Shown: positions 27,167 to 36,294, numbered from the stretch's first letter. The stretch: DNA of 64,000 nucleotides from Kineothrix sp. IPX-CK (GCF_039134705.1 NZ_CP146256.1:2046001-2110000); one strand, 5' to 3'. The notes: generated by a model from the letters alone, not told the origin. Translations and numbers: made by a program.

Positions 27167-28036
27167 ATGAAACAATATCTTAATTATTTTAAATGGGTTT
27201 TTCTTATAACAGCACTTCTGGGAATAATTTACGCAGGAACGCTGATCTATCAGGCGGCGCAGAAGATCGAAGCGCGTGCGAACACGGAATGCCTCACGAA
27301 AGAGCGGGTCTTTGATTATGGAGATGTGCTGACGCAGGAGGAAGAAAGCAAGCTGCGGGAACTGATTTCTGAGAGAGAGGCTCAGACCGGATGTGATATC
27401 GTACTCGTGACACTTAACGAATCCCTTAAGGAATATGCGAGAGAAAAAGAGCCGGATGTCTCTTACGACGAATTTGTACGGATATATGCCGAGGATTTTT
27501 ATGATGAGAATAAATTCGGTTACGATAAGCCTATTGGTGATGGAATCCTTTTGGTAGATAACTGGTTTCGGGAGGACGACGGAAGGATTTATACATGGCT
27601 TAGTACGGTGGGAAGGGCAGAAGAGAACTACAGCAGCTCCATGGTGGACAATCTTTTGGACAAAGTATATCTGTATGTGGAGGATGATCCCTATAAGGCA
27701 TACGCAACCTATGTGAACGAGTTCTATCACGATATGACAGGTACGGGACAATTGACGGAATCGTTACCGTTCTGGTCTCCTTTTGCGGCTGCAGCCATCA
27801 TAGCTATCGTGTTTATAGCAGTGCATTGGAGCAGTAAAAAGGGAAACAGAACTACTATGGCTACAACCTATGTGAACGGAGGCAGGCCTGATTTGAGGAG
27901 GAAAGAAGATGTCCTTGTCAATAAGATAGTGACGAGAAGGCATATCGAAAGGAGCAGCGGAAGCGGCGGAGGAAATTCAGGAGGCGGAGGTCATTCCGGC
28001 GGAGGACATCATGGCGGAGGCGGACACAGCCGTTAG
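27167..28036 (+). CDS. TPM-domain (YgcG family) membrane protein
   Basis: A 289-aa protein: N-terminal helix (about 8-28), an extracellular TPM domain (about 38-180; VFDYGDVLTQEEESKLRELI, DIVLVTLNES, KPIGDGILLVDNW), a second helix (about 205-223) and a basic cytoplasmic tail ending in a Gly/Ser/His-rich stretch (SGGGGHSGGGHHGGGG). TPM proteins have been linked to phosphatase or membrane-protein assembly roles; the activity here is unknown. Starts 3 nt after the zinc-ribbon gene, with AGGAG in the junction. Confidence 0.82.
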   Translation: MKQYLNYFKWVFLITALLGIIYAGTLIYQAAQKIEARANTECLTKERVFDYGDVLTQEEESKLRELISEREAQTGCDIVLVTLNESLKEYAREKEPDVSYDEFVRIYAEDFYDENKFGYDKPIGDGILLVDNWFREDDGRIYTWLSTVGRAEENYSSSMVDNLLDKVYLYVEDDPYKAYATYVNEFYHDMTGTGQLTESLPFWSPFAAAAIIAIVFIAVHWSSKKGNRTTMATTYVNGGRPDLRRKEDVLVNKIVTRRHIERSSGSGGGNSGGGGHSGGGHHGGGGHSR

Positions 28037-28077
28037 GCTGTTCTTCTTCCATATGTGTATAGAAGATTCTAATACAT

Positions 28078-28113
28078 AAAAAAACAACCCACATGACGGT
28101 ATGGGTTGTTTTT
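28078..28113. terminator. Bidirectional terminator between the TPM gene and rpsT
   Basis: AACAACCCA (28083-28091) pairs with TGGGTTGTT (28102-28110). A T-run follows on the plus strand (28109-28113) and seven A precede it (28078-28084), giving a T-run on the minus strand as well. It serves both convergent genes. Confidence 0.85.
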
Positions 28114-28146
28114 ATGTTCGTTCACATTCTCTTTTATATCGAAGAA

Positions 28147-28410
28147 TTAAGCCATCTTATTAATAGCCTGTGTCAGACGAGATACTTTTCTAGAAGCGGT
28201 ATTCTTATGATATACGCCTTTAGTAGAAGCTTTGTCAATCACTGAAGTAGCAGCTAATAATGCAGCAGAAGCAGCAGCTTTATCGTTCGCTTCGATTGCA
28301 GCATTTACTTTCTTCACAGCCGTCTTAACACCGGACTTGATAGCTTTGTTTCTATCAGCTTTTGCGTTGTTAACTAAAATTCTCTTTTTAGCAGATTTGA
28401 TGTTAGCCAA
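28147..28410 (-). CDS. rpsT: 30S ribosomal protein S20
   Basis: Small basic protein of the 30S subunit, 87 aa, binding 16S rRNA. The sequence begins MANIKSAKKRI when the TTG at 28410-28408 is used; AGGAGG lies 8 nt upstream (28424-28419). A GTG at 28419 in the same frame overlaps the ribosome site and cannot be the start. A TTG start for rpsT is also known from Escherichia coli, where it takes part in autoregulation. It is divergent from gpr, has its own promoter and a long structured leader, and ends at the bidirectional terminator. Confidence 0.95.
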   Translation of the reverse strand: MANIKSAKKRILVNNAKADRNKAIKSGVKTAVKKVNAAIEANDKAAASAALLAATSVIDKASTKGVYHKNTASRKVSRLTQAINKMA

Positions 28411-28456
28411 GACCCACACCTCCTATTTGTCTCTATCGATCAATTTTTACGAAAGG

Positions 28457-28491
28457 TTTCATTAAATCCGGACACGGACGTTTTAATGAAA
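28457..28491 (-). promoter_or_regulatory. Leader hairpin of rpsT mRNA
   Basis: A perfect 10-bp inverted repeat, TTTCATTAAA (28457-28466) and TTTAATGAAA (28482-28491), encloses an inner TCCG/CGGA stem with a GACA loop. It lies between the rpsT promoter and ribosome site. Autoregulatory binding of S20 is a possible role; it is not one of the r-protein leaders I recognise. Confidence 0.55.
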
Positions 28492-28503
28492 CACGCGTAT
28501 ATT

Positions 28504-28532
28504 ATTGTAAATTAAGAGTTTGAAGATGTCAA
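28504..28532 (-). promoter_or_regulatory. Strong sigma-A promoter of rpsT
   Basis: Minus strand: TTGACA (28532-28527, consensus), 17-bp spacer, TACAAT (28509-28504). The transcript would carry a leader of about 90 nt. Confidence 0.85.
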
Positions 28533-28641
28533 TACATAATTCGCTAGTTTTTGTAAAAAATACGTGGTAGAGAAGTTTTTTTTGCAGCAAAAAACTTTAC
28601 CTGCATAAATTAAACAAAGAAAAGGATTTGGGAGCGGACAG

Positions 28642-29505
28642 ATGAGTTGTTTTCAGGTAAGAACAGATTTAGCTCTGGAGGCCAGAGAAAGCATAGGAGA
28701 AGCGGAGGAGATCAGAGGGGTCAGCGTAGAGGAGACCTATGATGAAAAAAACGAAATAAGGGTTACCAGAGTGATCATCGAAACGAAAAACGGGGCGAAG
28801 GCCATGGGAAAGCCCATAGGTGTCTATACTACGCTGGAAGCTCCTAGGATGGTAGAACCGGATGAAAATTATCATCAGGAAATTTCCTCCGCCTTGGCAA
28901 AGGAGCTGAAGGATATTATTCCTGAGGCCCAGGAGGAACAGTCGGTGCTGATTGTAGGGCTTGGTAACCGGGATGTGACGGCGGATGCTTTGGGGCCGAA
29001 CGTAGCCGACAATTTGTTCATTACGAGACATGTGGTAATGGAATATGGGAAGGCGGCGTACAGCAAATCGAGAATGAATATGGTGAGCAGCATCGTACCT
29101 GGTGTTATGGCGAAGACCGGTATGGAAAGTGCAGAAATCATCAAGGGAGTTATCGACCAGACAAAGCCTGACGTGGTCATTGTAGTGGATGCGCTGGCAG
29201 CACGCTCTACCAAAAGACTGAATCGGACGATTCAGGTGACTAATACGGGTATCCATCCGGGCTCGGGAGTAGGAAATCATAGAAATGCCCTGACGAAGGA
29301 AAGCCTGGAGGTTCCTGTCATTGCAATCGGCGTGCCTACGGTGGTGGATGCGGCAACTATAGTCAACGATGCGGTATCGGGAGAAATGAAGGTAAATCTG
29401 GCAGAGCTTAACAACATGTATGTGACCAGCAAGGATGTGGATTATCAAATAAAACAGATAAGCCATGTCATTTGTGATGCGCTTAACGAAGCTCTGGAAT
29501 TATAG
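28642..29505 (+). CDS. gpr: Germination protease GPR
   Basis: Endopeptidase (287 aa) that degrades small acid-soluble spore proteins during germination; it is made in the forespore as a zymogen. Recognisable blocks are VRTDLALEARE at the N-terminus (region of propeptide cleavage), VLIVGLGNRDVTADALGP (about 101-118), GVMAKTGMESAEII and VVDALAARS. Length is somewhat shorter than the Bacillus enzyme (about 370 aa). Start ATG with GGGAG upstream. Its position between rpsT and spoIIP is conserved in Firmicutes. A sigma-G promoter would be expected upstream, but none with good spacing is seen. Confidence 0.95.
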   Translation: MSCFQVRTDLALEARESIGEAEEIRGVSVEETYDEKNEIRVTRVIIETKNGAKAMGKPIGVYTTLEAPRMVEPDENYHQEISSALAKELKDIIPEAQEEQSVLIVGLGNRDVTADALGPNVADNLFITRHVVMEYGKAAYSKSRMNMVSSIVPGVMAKTGMESAEIIKGVIDQTKPDVVIVVDALAARSTKRLNRTIQVTNTGIHPGSGVGNHRNALTKESLEVPVIAIGVPTVVDAATIVNDAVSGEMKVNLAELNNMYVTSKDVDYQIKQISHVICDALNEALEL

Positions 29506-29525
29506 ATTGCTTTTCGGCATATAAT
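29497..29525 (+). promoter_or_regulatory. Candidate sigma-E promoter of spoIIP
   Basis: GAATTAT (29497-29503; 5 of 7 with the sigma-E -35 KMATATT), 14-bp spacer, CATATAAT (29518-29525; 7 of 8 with CATACAMT). spoIIP belongs to the mother-cell sigma-E regulon in Bacillus. The -35 lies in the end of gpr. Confidence 0.4.
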
Positions 29526-29557
29526 TGCCTAGTATAACTTTGCAGCAAGAAGCTGAG

Positions 29558-30928
29558 GTGAGGCGATTGTATTCCGAAGGCAGGAACAGTAATTTTAATA
29601 GAAGGAACAAAATAAAACAGAAAATTGTGGCAGGCTGTGCGGTAATCCTGATCGGAACAGCTTTCGCATGTGCTGTATACTCTTCTTTTTCGGTAGATAG
29701 AAAAGAAAAAGATTTTGGTATACAGGAAAAAGCGGCGGACTGGCTGAGAAAGCAGATGATGGAGACATACATGCCTGTTTTTGCGTTTATGGAAGAAGAG
29801 ACAGGCATTGGAAGCTCCATGGATTTGATAAAACCACTGATTGCGGCACAGCTTCCCATCTACGGCTACAGCGAGGAGCAGGCCAAAGGATATGTGAGTA
29901 TAGAAGATGAGGACACTTACGATCTGCTCATCAGGCAGGAGGGTTCGGACGAGGAACGCAAGGAGATTGAAGATGGCTCCCTGGAATATGGCGACGATGC
30001 ACTGCACATTGACGGAGATTTAGAGCGGGCCATGGAAGAAGAAAATAGTTTACATAATAGATCGGAAGAAGGTAAACCGGAAGAGGAAAAGGATCAGGGC
30101 GAAGGGAAGGAAAACGATACGGGGAAAGAGAAAAGCGGCTTTCTTCAGGCACAGGCGAAAAGTTACGAATATGACTGGTCGTCGCTTACGGAGTATGAAG
30201 ATATCGTAAAAGCCTTTTACGCCATAGACAAAACTACATCTATCACCGATGACCAGCTGAATCTGGATAATCTGTTGGGAAAGGATATGACGATGAAGGC
30301 ATCGCCGGAAAATCCACAGATATTAATTTACCACACCCATTCCCAGGAGGCCTTTGTGGATTCTGTACCGGGCGATGAATCCACCACTGTGGTGGGAGCG
30401 GGAGAACGGCTGGCGCAGATATTGCGAGAGCAATATGGTTTCAACGTGATTCATCATACAGGAGAATACGATGTAGAATCGAGAGACTATGCCTATTCCA
30501 ATGCCCTTCCCGCCATCGAGCAGGTGTTGGCTCAGAATCCTACTATAGAAGTAGTTATTGATCTACACAGAGACGCCATGCCGGAGCACAAGAAACTGGT
30601 CATCGATCTTCAGGGAAGGCCTACCGCACAATTTATGTTTTTCAACGGACTTAGCAGAAGCAGGGAAAAGGGAGATCTTTCTTACCTTGAAAATCCGTAT
30701 GTTGATGATAACCTGGCTTTCTCCTTTCAGGCGCAGACTGCCAGCAATGAATATTATCCCGGCATAGCCAGAAGGATTTATCTGAAAGCTTATCGGTTTA
30801 ATATGCATCTTAGGGCAAAAACGCTTCTGATAGAGCTGGGGGCGCAGACAAATACGGTAGAAGAAATCATGAATGCCTGCGATCCTCTGGCACATGTAAT
30901 TTCCATTGTGCTAAAGGGGGAATTGTGA
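29558..30928 (+). CDS. spoIIP: Stage II sporulation protein P
   Basis: Cell-wall amidase/endopeptidase of the DMP complex that thins septal peptidoglycan during engulfment. About 456 aa: an N-terminal membrane anchor (about 20-42), an acidic variable linker (about 120-200) and the SpoIIP amidase domain with [12 protein letters not shown] and VVIDLHRDA carrying zinc-ligand histidines. The start is uncertain: a GTG at 29558 fits best if the sigma-E promoter is real; a TTG at 29525 is in the same frame. Neighbours gpr and lepA are as in Bacillus subtilis. Confidence 0.92.
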   Translation: MRRLYSEGRNSNFNRRNKIKQKIVAGCAVILIGTAFACAVYSSFSVDRKEKDFGIQEKAADWLRKQMMETYMPVFAFMEEETGIGSSMDLIKPLIAAQLPIYGYSEEQAKGYVSIEDEDTYDLLIRQEGSDEERKEIEDGSLEYGDDALHIDGDLERAMEEENSLHNRSEEGKPEEEKDQGEGKENDTGKEKSGFLQAQAKSYEYDWSSLTEYEDIVKAFYAIDKTTSITDDQLNLDNLLGKDMTMKASPENPQILIYHTHSQEAFVDSVPGDESTTVVGAGERLAQILREQYGFNVIHHTGEYDVESRDYAYSNALPAIEQVLAQNPTIEVVIDLHRDAMPEHKKLVIDLQGRPTAQFMFFNGLSRSREKGDLSYLENPYVDDNLAFSFQAQTASNEYYPGIARRIYLKAYRFNMHLRAKTLLIELGAQTNTVEEIMNACDPLAHVISIVLKGEL

Positions 30929-30975
30929 TATATTGTTACAATAATAATAAATGCCATTCGGCGCGGAGGAAACAA

Positions 30976-32790
30976 ATGTCAGGCATAGATCAAAGTAAAA
31001 TAAGAAATTTTTGTATTGTGGCCCATATCGACCATGGAAAATCTACTTTGGCGGATCGTATTATAGAGAAAACGGGTCTTTTGACAAGCCGCGAAATGCA
31101 GGCGCAGGTCTTAGACAATATGGATTTGGAGAGAGAGCGGGGAATTACTATAAAGGCACAGACCGTTCGTATCGTATATAAAGCGCAGAATGGAGAGGAG
31201 TATATTTTCAACCTGATCGATACACCCGGACATGTGGATTTTAACTATGAGGTCAGCAGAAGTCTTGCGGCCTGCGACGGAGCGATCCTTGTGGTGGACG
31301 CGGCTCAGGGAATCGAGGCTCAGACATTAGCTAATGTATATTTGGCGTTGGATCACAATCTGGATGTATTTCCTGTCATTAATAAGATAGATTTGCCCAG
31401 CGCGGATCCCCAGCGCGTGAAGGATGAAATTGAAGATATTATCGGCCTTGAGGCGCAGGATGCGCCTCTTATTTCCGCTAAGAGCGGAATCGGCATCGAA
31501 GAGGTGTTAGAAGCGGTGGTACATAAGATACCTGCTCCTGCGGGAAGTGCGGACAACCCTCTTCAGGCTCTCGTGTTCGACTCCCTTTACGATTCTTACA
31601 AGGGAGTTATCGTGTTTTGCCGTATTAAAGAGGGCAGGGTGCGGAGAGGAACGCAGATATTGATGATGGCGACCGGTGCGAAAGCAGAAGTTGTGGAGGT
31701 GGGTTATTTCGGGCCGGGTCAGTTCATTCCATGTGAGGAGCTGTCTGCGGGCATGGTAGGCTATATGACTGCTTCCATCAAGAATGTAAAGGATACGGCG
31801 GTGGGAGATACGGTAACTGATGTAAAAAATCCCTGCGCGGCGCCTTTGCCTGGCTATAAAAAGGTAAATTCCATGGTGTACTGCGGGATGTATCCTGCAG
31901 ACGGGGCGAAATATCCTGACCTTAGGGACGCCTTGGAGAAACTTCAGCTAAACGACGCATCTTTACATTACGAGCCGGAGACCTCGATCGCTCTCGGCTT
32001 TGGTTTCCGCTGCGGCTTTTTGGGATTGCTGCATTTGGAAATCATTCAGGAGCGTTTGGAAAGAGAATACAATCTGGATTTGGTGACGACGGCGCCGAGT
32101 GTTATCTATAAAGTGCATAAGAACAATGGGGAGGTCATAGAATTGACCAATCCCTCTAATTTACCGGACCCTACGGAAATCGAATATATGGAGGAGCCGG
32201 TAGTGAGCGCGGAGATCATGGTGACCACAGAGTTCATCGGTTCCATCATGGAACTTTGCCAGGAGCGCAGAGGACGTTATTTGGGAATGGAATATATGGA
32301 GGAGACGAGGGCACTGCTCAAATACGAGCTGCCGTTAAACGAAATCATTTATGACTTCTTTGACGCTCTGAAATCCCGCTCCAAAGGCTATGCTTCCTTT
32401 GATTACGATTTGAAGGGCTATGAGGAATCCAAACTGGTGAAGCTGGACATCCTGATCAACCACGAAGAGGTGGATGCCCTTTCCTTTATCGTGCATGCGG
32501 ACAGTGCTTACGAGCGCGGACGCAGGATGTGTGAGAAGCTTAAGGACGAGATTCCCAGACATCTGTTCGAGATTCCGATCCAGGCGGCGGTAGGCGGCAA
32601 GATCATAGCCAGAGAGACGGTAAAGGCTATGCGAAAGGATGTGCTTGCGAAATGCTACGGCGGTGATATTACCCGTAAAAAGAAACTTCTTGAAAAGCAG
32701 AAAGAGGGAAAAAAGCGCATGCGTCAGATAGGCAGCGTGGAAATTCCTCAGAAAGCTTTTATGAGTGTGCTTAAATTGGATGATAAATAA
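30976..32790 (+). CDS. lepA: Elongation factor 4 (LepA)
   Basis: Ribosome-associated GTPase of 604 aa. G1 motif AHIDHGKST near the N-terminus, DTPGHVDF (G3), NKIDLP (G4) and the LepA-specific C-terminal domain with [20 protein letters not shown]. The ATG at 30976 has GGAGG upstream; in-frame upstream codons overlap the spoIIP stop and lack a ribosome site. Follows spoIIP by 47 nt and is followed directly by hemW, an order conserved in Firmicutes. Confidence 0.97.
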   Translation: MSGIDQSKIRNFCIVAHIDHGKSTLADRIIEKTGLLTSREMQAQVLDNMDLERERGITIKAQTVRIVYKAQNGEEYIFNLIDTPGHVDFNYEVSRSLAACDGAILVVDAAQGIEAQTLANVYLALDHNLDVFPVINKIDLPSADPQRVKDEIEDIIGLEAQDAPLISAKSGIGIEEVLEAVVHKIPAPAGSADNPLQALVFDSLYDSYKGVIVFCRIKEGRVRRGTQILMMATGAKAEVVEVGYFGPGQFIPCEELSAGMVGYMTASIKNVKDTAVGDTVTDVKNPCAAPLPGYKKVNSMVYCGMYPADGAKYPDLRDALEKLQLNDASLHYEPETSIALGFGFRCGFLGLLHLEIIQERLEREYNLDLVTTAPSVIYKVHKNNGEVIELTNPSNLPDPTEIEYMEEPVVSAEIMVTTEFIGSIMELCQERRGRYLGMEYMEETRALLKYELPLNEIIYDFFDALKSRSKGYASFDYDLKGYEESKLVKLDILINHEEVDALSFIVHADSAYERGRRMCEKLKDEIPRHLFEIPIQAAVGGKIIARETVKAMRKDVLAKCYGGDITRKKKLLEKQKEGKKRMRQIGSVEIPQKAFMSVLKLDDK

Positions 32791-33945
32791 ATGTTAAGTA
32801 TATATATTCATATTCCTTTTTGCGTAAGAAAGTGTTTATACTGTGATTTCCTGTCCTTTCCGGCTTCGGAGAGGGATAAGGAGATCTATGCGGCGGCGTT
32901 GCTTAAGGAAATAGAGACGGAAGCTTTCCGGTATGAAGAACGCCTTGTGGATACCGTTTTTTTGGGAGGAGGAACTCCCTCGATTCTGCAGACAGCCCAT
33001 ATTGAAAAGATAATGGATACGCTGAAGAACTGCTACCGTTTCTCCTCCAAGCCGGAAATAACCATAGAAGTAAATCCATGCACGGTAGATAAGGAAAAGC
33101 TCAGCCGGTACAAAGCCGCAGGAATCAATAGACTCAGCATCGGTGCCCAGTCGGTGCAGGACTCTGAGCTCAGGGCTTTGGGCAGGATCCACAATGCCGC
33201 CGATTTCTTCGCCGCCTTTCATATGGCGAGAGAGGCCGGTTTCGATAACATAAATGTGGACCTGATGTCGGCACTTCCGGGGCAGACTGCAGAACGCTAT
33301 CTGGAGACTTTACTTAAGGTGACAGGCCTTAAACCGGAGCATATTTCTGCCTATAGCCTCATTATCGAGGAGGGAACCCCCTTCTTTGATATGTATGGCG
33401 AGAAAGAGGGAGAAAACGGAGTGGAAAGGGGTCTTCCGTCGGAAGAAGAGGAACGCCGGATGTATGAAGAAACCGGAAAGCGGTTGGAGGAGGCGGGCTA
33501 TTGCCGCTACGAGATTTCCAATTATGCTTTAAAGGGAAGAGAATGCAGACATAATACCACATACTGGAGGAGACACGATTATGCCGGGTTCGGACTGGGA
33601 GCCTCTTCCATGGTGGAAAATGTGCGCTGGAAGAATACCGCCAGGATGCAGACCTACTTAGACGCTTATGGCAAAGGGAAGATTCATGGGAACGTAAAGG
33701 AAGAGATTCAAAGGCTGGGCAGAGCAGAACAGATGGAGGAGTTCATGTTTTTGGGACTTCGTTTGACTGAGGGCGTGAGCAGAGCGGAATTTTTTGAGGC
33801 TTTTCACGAGGATATGGAGAAAATATACGGGCCGGTTTTGCAACAGCTTCTTGATAACGGCCTGATCGATACAGGAGAACGGGTAAAACTCACTTCTTAC
33901 GGGAGAGATGTAAGTAATTATGTTATGGCCCAATTTCTCTTTTAA
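32791..33945 (+). CDS. hemW: Radical SAM heme chaperone HemW
   Basis: A 384-aa radical SAM protein of the HemW group (formerly annotated oxygen-independent coproporphyrinogen oxidase-like). The N-terminus has the 4Fe-4S motif C11-X3-C15-X2-C18 in FCVRKCLYCDF, then GGGTPS and a HemW C-terminal domain (about 300-384). HemW binds and inserts heme into proteins. The ATG begins directly after the lepA stop codon with no distinct ribosome site, so translation probably depends on lepA. Confidence 0.93.
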   Translation: MLSIYIHIPFCVRKCLYCDFLSFPASERDKEIYAAALLKEIETEAFRYEERLVDTVFLGGGTPSILQTAHIEKIMDTLKNCYRFSSKPEITIEVNPCTVDKEKLSRYKAAGINRLSIGAQSVQDSELRALGRIHNAADFFAAFHMAREAGFDNINVDLMSALPGQTAERYLETLLKVTGLKPEHISAYSLIIEEGTPFFDMYGEKEGENGVERGLPSEEEERRMYEETGKRLEEAGYCRYEISNYALKGRECRHNTTYWRRHDYAGFGLGASSMVENVRWKNTARMQTYLDAYGKGKIHGNVKEEIQRLGRAEQMEEFMFLGLRLTEGVSRAEFFEAFHEDMEKIYGPVLQQLLDNGLIDTGERVKLTSYGRDVSNYVMAQFLF

Positions 33946-33949
33946 GTTG

Positions 33950-33978
33950 TTGCTATTTTTGGTAATAATTTGTATAAT
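33950..33978 (+). promoter_or_regulatory. Sigma-A-like promoter upstream of sigK
   Basis: TTGCTA at 33950-33955, 17-bp spacer, TATAAT at 33973-33978, about 80 nt before the sigK start. A sigma-E-like -10 (CATAGAAT, 34021-34028) is nearer the gene but has no matching -35. Confidence 0.6.
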
Positions 33979-34055
33979 ATAGTTAATTTAAATGGAAAGG
34001 CACTAGAAGGGCAGCGAGGTCATAGAATATAATAAATTGACTTCGGGGGCGCTTT

Positions 34056-34691
34056 TTGAAAACTTTCCAAAAACCTTTAACCGCAGAAGAAGAAGCCTGC
34101 TATATTCAGAACCTGCAAAAAGGGAGCAGTGAGAAAGCCCGGGAAGCGAGAGAAATTCTTATTGAGCGCAATTTACGCCTGGTGGCCCACATCGCCAAGA
34201 AGTATCAGAACGTGGATGAGGACATGGAAGACTTGATTTCCATAGGCACGATTGGGCTTATTAAAGCGGTGGCATCTTTTGATGCCAGCAAGGGAAAGCT
34301 CAGCACATATGCTTCGCGCTGTATAGACAACGAATTGTTAATGTTGATTCGCTCCAAGAGAAAGACGTCTAAAGAAGTATCCTTATATGAGCCGATTGGA
34401 ACGGATAAAGAAGGAAATGAGATAAATTTACTCGATATTATTGAGACTGAACAGGTAGATGTGATAGACAGAATGGAGCTGTGCAGCGATTTGAAAAAAT
34501 TGGCACGCTTGTTGGAGAAGTTAGAGGGCAGAGAAAAAGAAATTATTTTTTTAAGGTACGGACTTGAAACGGGGAGAGAGGTTACCCAAAGGGAGATCGG
34601 GGAACGGCTGGGAATATCCAGAAGCTATGTTTCCCGTATTGAGAAAAGGGCTCTGGGTAAGCTTAAAAGAGGATTCGAAAAAGAATCTTAA
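34056..34691 (+). CDS. sigK: Sporulation sigma factor SigK, no pro-sequence
   Basis: Late mother-cell sigma factor, 211 aa. Region 2 is LIERNLRLVAHIAKKYQ through EDLISIGTIGLIKAV; DPIGxDKEGN-type spacer as EPIGTDKEGNEINLLDI; region 4 ends EIGERLGISRSYVSRIEKRA. The protein starts at FQKPLT, i.e. at the point where mature SigK begins in Bacillus; a stop codon (34038-34040) lies in frame upstream, so the hydrophobic pro-peptide is absent. The gene is not interrupted by a skin-like element. TTG start with GGGGG upstream. The next gene follows after 23 nt. Confidence 0.93.
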   Translation: MKTFQKPLTAEEEACYIQNLQKGSSEKAREAREILIERNLRLVAHIAKKYQNVDEDMEDLISIGTIGLIKAVASFDASKGKLSTYASRCIDNELLMLIRSKRKTSKEVSLYEPIGTDKEGNEINLLDIIETEQVDVIDRMELCSDLKKLARLLEKLEGREKEIIFLRYGLETGREVTQREIGERLGISRSYVSRIEKRALGKLKRGFEKES

Positions 34692-34714
34692 CGTCAGATA
34701 AAGGGGGACAGTAT

Positions 34715-35896
34715 ATGCTTTTTGTGAAAACAGAGAAGTTAAAGAAGGGAATGAGATTGGCAAGGCCGATCTACAACAAGGATGGGGTCTTGCTTTATGA
34801 GCGCAGTTCTAAGCTTACGGCACAAGGCATTCAGAGTATTCATACGTTCGGTTTAATCGGTTTGTTCATTCTGGAGCCGGCTGAGCCAGTTCCGCCGATG
34901 ACGCAGGAGGATATTTTGTTCGAGCGTTTTCAGACGATGACTGTGTTCGCGCTGAGCGAGGAATTGAATAAATTGAAGGACAGCAAACGGGGACCGAAGC
35001 TTCAGGTAATCGTGAATAACATTCTTAGGCGTTATGGCCATCTCGATAAAAGTATCAATTTTATCCAGAATTTGAGAAGTAAAGAGGATCATGTATACAA
35101 GCACGCGTTAAACACGGCTATTCTTTGTGCGATGATAACGCATGTGCTGAATATAAAGCTCGAGGAGCAGATGGACACTGTTATGGCGGCGTTGGTACAC
35201 GACGTCGGAATGTTGTCATTACCTAAAACGGTATCGGAGAAAGAAGAGAATAACGATGCTGAAAGGGAGATGATCGCTTCCTATAAGACAGCAGGATTCG
35301 AACTGATCGGCAGGGTATTTTCCGCAGAGCCTAATATTAAGCGTATCTGCGTGCAGTCTCAGAAGATGATGGATAATTTTAAAGTCGGCGTGGAAGATAA
35401 GAGGTTTAGGCCGGTGAGGGGGGCACAGGTGCTTACCGTAGCCGAGACTTACGATACGATGACAGCGATGCACTTGAATGGAGCTCCGGTTTCGGAGGTT
35501 GCAGCTCTTAAGCATTTGCTGAACCACCCGGAGATTTATATGCCGGAGATTGTGGACGCTCTCATTGAATCTGTGAATATTCTGGTGCCTGGTGTGAGTG
35601 TAGAGTTAAATACCGGTGATAAGGCAATCGTAATCAGAAATAACGAAGAAAATGTTCTTCGCCCGATGGTCTTAGGCTTTAAGGACAATAATATCATGGA
35701 TTTAGCGGAAAAATCTTACAGTGACCTGGAGGTTGTCGATATTATGAAGACGATGGATAACCGCTGCATCATTGATACGAAGACGCTGCGGGAGCACGGC
35801 ATCAATGTACCGGAACTCAAGGAAGCAGAGATTCACACCGGAATTGCAGAAGAAGGCACGGAAGTGGAAGAGTATATTCCGGGACAGTTCTTCTAA
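34715..35896 (+). CDS. HD-GYP-like protein with degenerate active site
   Basis: A 393-aa cytoplasmic protein built like a cyclic-di-GMP phosphodiesterase of the HD-GYP type: H126, ALVHDVGM (159-166, HD at 162-163) and AETYDTMTAM (243-252). The second histidine of the usual pattern is Y190 (IASYKTAGFEL), and the HHE and GYP motifs are replaced by QSQKMMDNFK (214-223). Enzyme activity is therefore doubtful; it may bind the nucleotide or a partner. The N-terminal ~55 residues are a DUF3391-like start. Cotranscribed with sigK, or at least 23 nt from it. Confidence 0.8.
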   Translation: MLFVKTEKLKKGMRLARPIYNKDGVLLYERSSKLTAQGIQSIHTFGLIGLFILEPAEPVPPMTQEDILFERFQTMTVFALSEELNKLKDSKRGPKLQVIVNNILRRYGHLDKSINFIQNLRSKEDHVYKHALNTAILCAMITHVLNIKLEEQMDTVMAALVHDVGMLSLPKTVSEKEENNDAEREMIASYKTAGFELIGRVFSAEPNIKRICVQSQKMMDNFKVGVEDKRFRPVRGAQVLTVAETYDTMTAMHLNGAPVSEVAALKHLLNHPEIYMPEIVDALIESVNILVPGVSVELNTGDKAIVIRNNEENVLRPMVLGFKDNNIMDLAEKSYSDLEVVDIMKTMDNRCIIDTKTLREHGINVPELKEAEIHTGIAEEGTEVEEYIPGQFF

Positions 35897-36294
35897 TAGT
35901 TTTTTAGAATTACATAGGATTTTATTTATTATCATAAGTTCCCTGCGTCCGGCGTCTTAGCCGGGCGTATGAAGGAACATCAGGGGATTCCCCCAATAAT
36001 TCCATTTTTATTATATTTATTTTTAATATGAGTAGAGGAATGTAACACTGTTATATCATGAAAAGCTGAATGCCCTTTAGGGTTTATCAGGAACTTTCCA
36101 CGTGGATTTTTTTCTCCTGCGTTTACGGCTGTATAGACTAAATGGCACATCTTTGCGGTGCTTACCATGAGGACATCAGATTCCCTTAAGAAAATACAAG
36201 CCGCTCTATGAAGGAGGCAAAAACAAACACACCGTGGGAAATTACTGCGAGGCCATGAAAGGACACATAAAATTAACGGAGGAGGTTGTATTTA
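35897..36294. other. 398-bp intergenic region, no gene recognised
   Basis: Contains a 9-bp GC-rich hairpin (GCGTCCGGC/GCCGGGCGT, 35945-35968), a GGGG/CCCC mini-hairpin right after it (35983-35994) and an AT-rich stretch to 36030. No T-run follows, so neither is a classical terminator. The rest holds only short frames without ribosome sites; it may contain a decayed gene or a leader RNA of comM. Confidence 0.4.

Noticed and set aside
28582..28610. GCAGC and CATAAAT before gpr as a sigma-G promoter
   Set aside because: Spacing is 15 bp, not 17-18, and both boxes match poorly.
28669..29466. Long reverse-strand frame across gpr (265 codons)
   Set aside because: It lies wholly within gpr, has no ribosome site, an Arg/His/Tyr-rich composition and no family match; a shadow of the real gene.
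34021..34033. CATAGAAT/TATAAT close to sigK as its own promoter
   Set aside because: No acceptable -35 at sigma-E or sigma-A distance; kept only as a remark at the upstream promoter.
35980..36168. 62-codon reverse frame in the gap before comM
   Set aside because: No ribosome site and no recognisable domain; not enough to call a gene.
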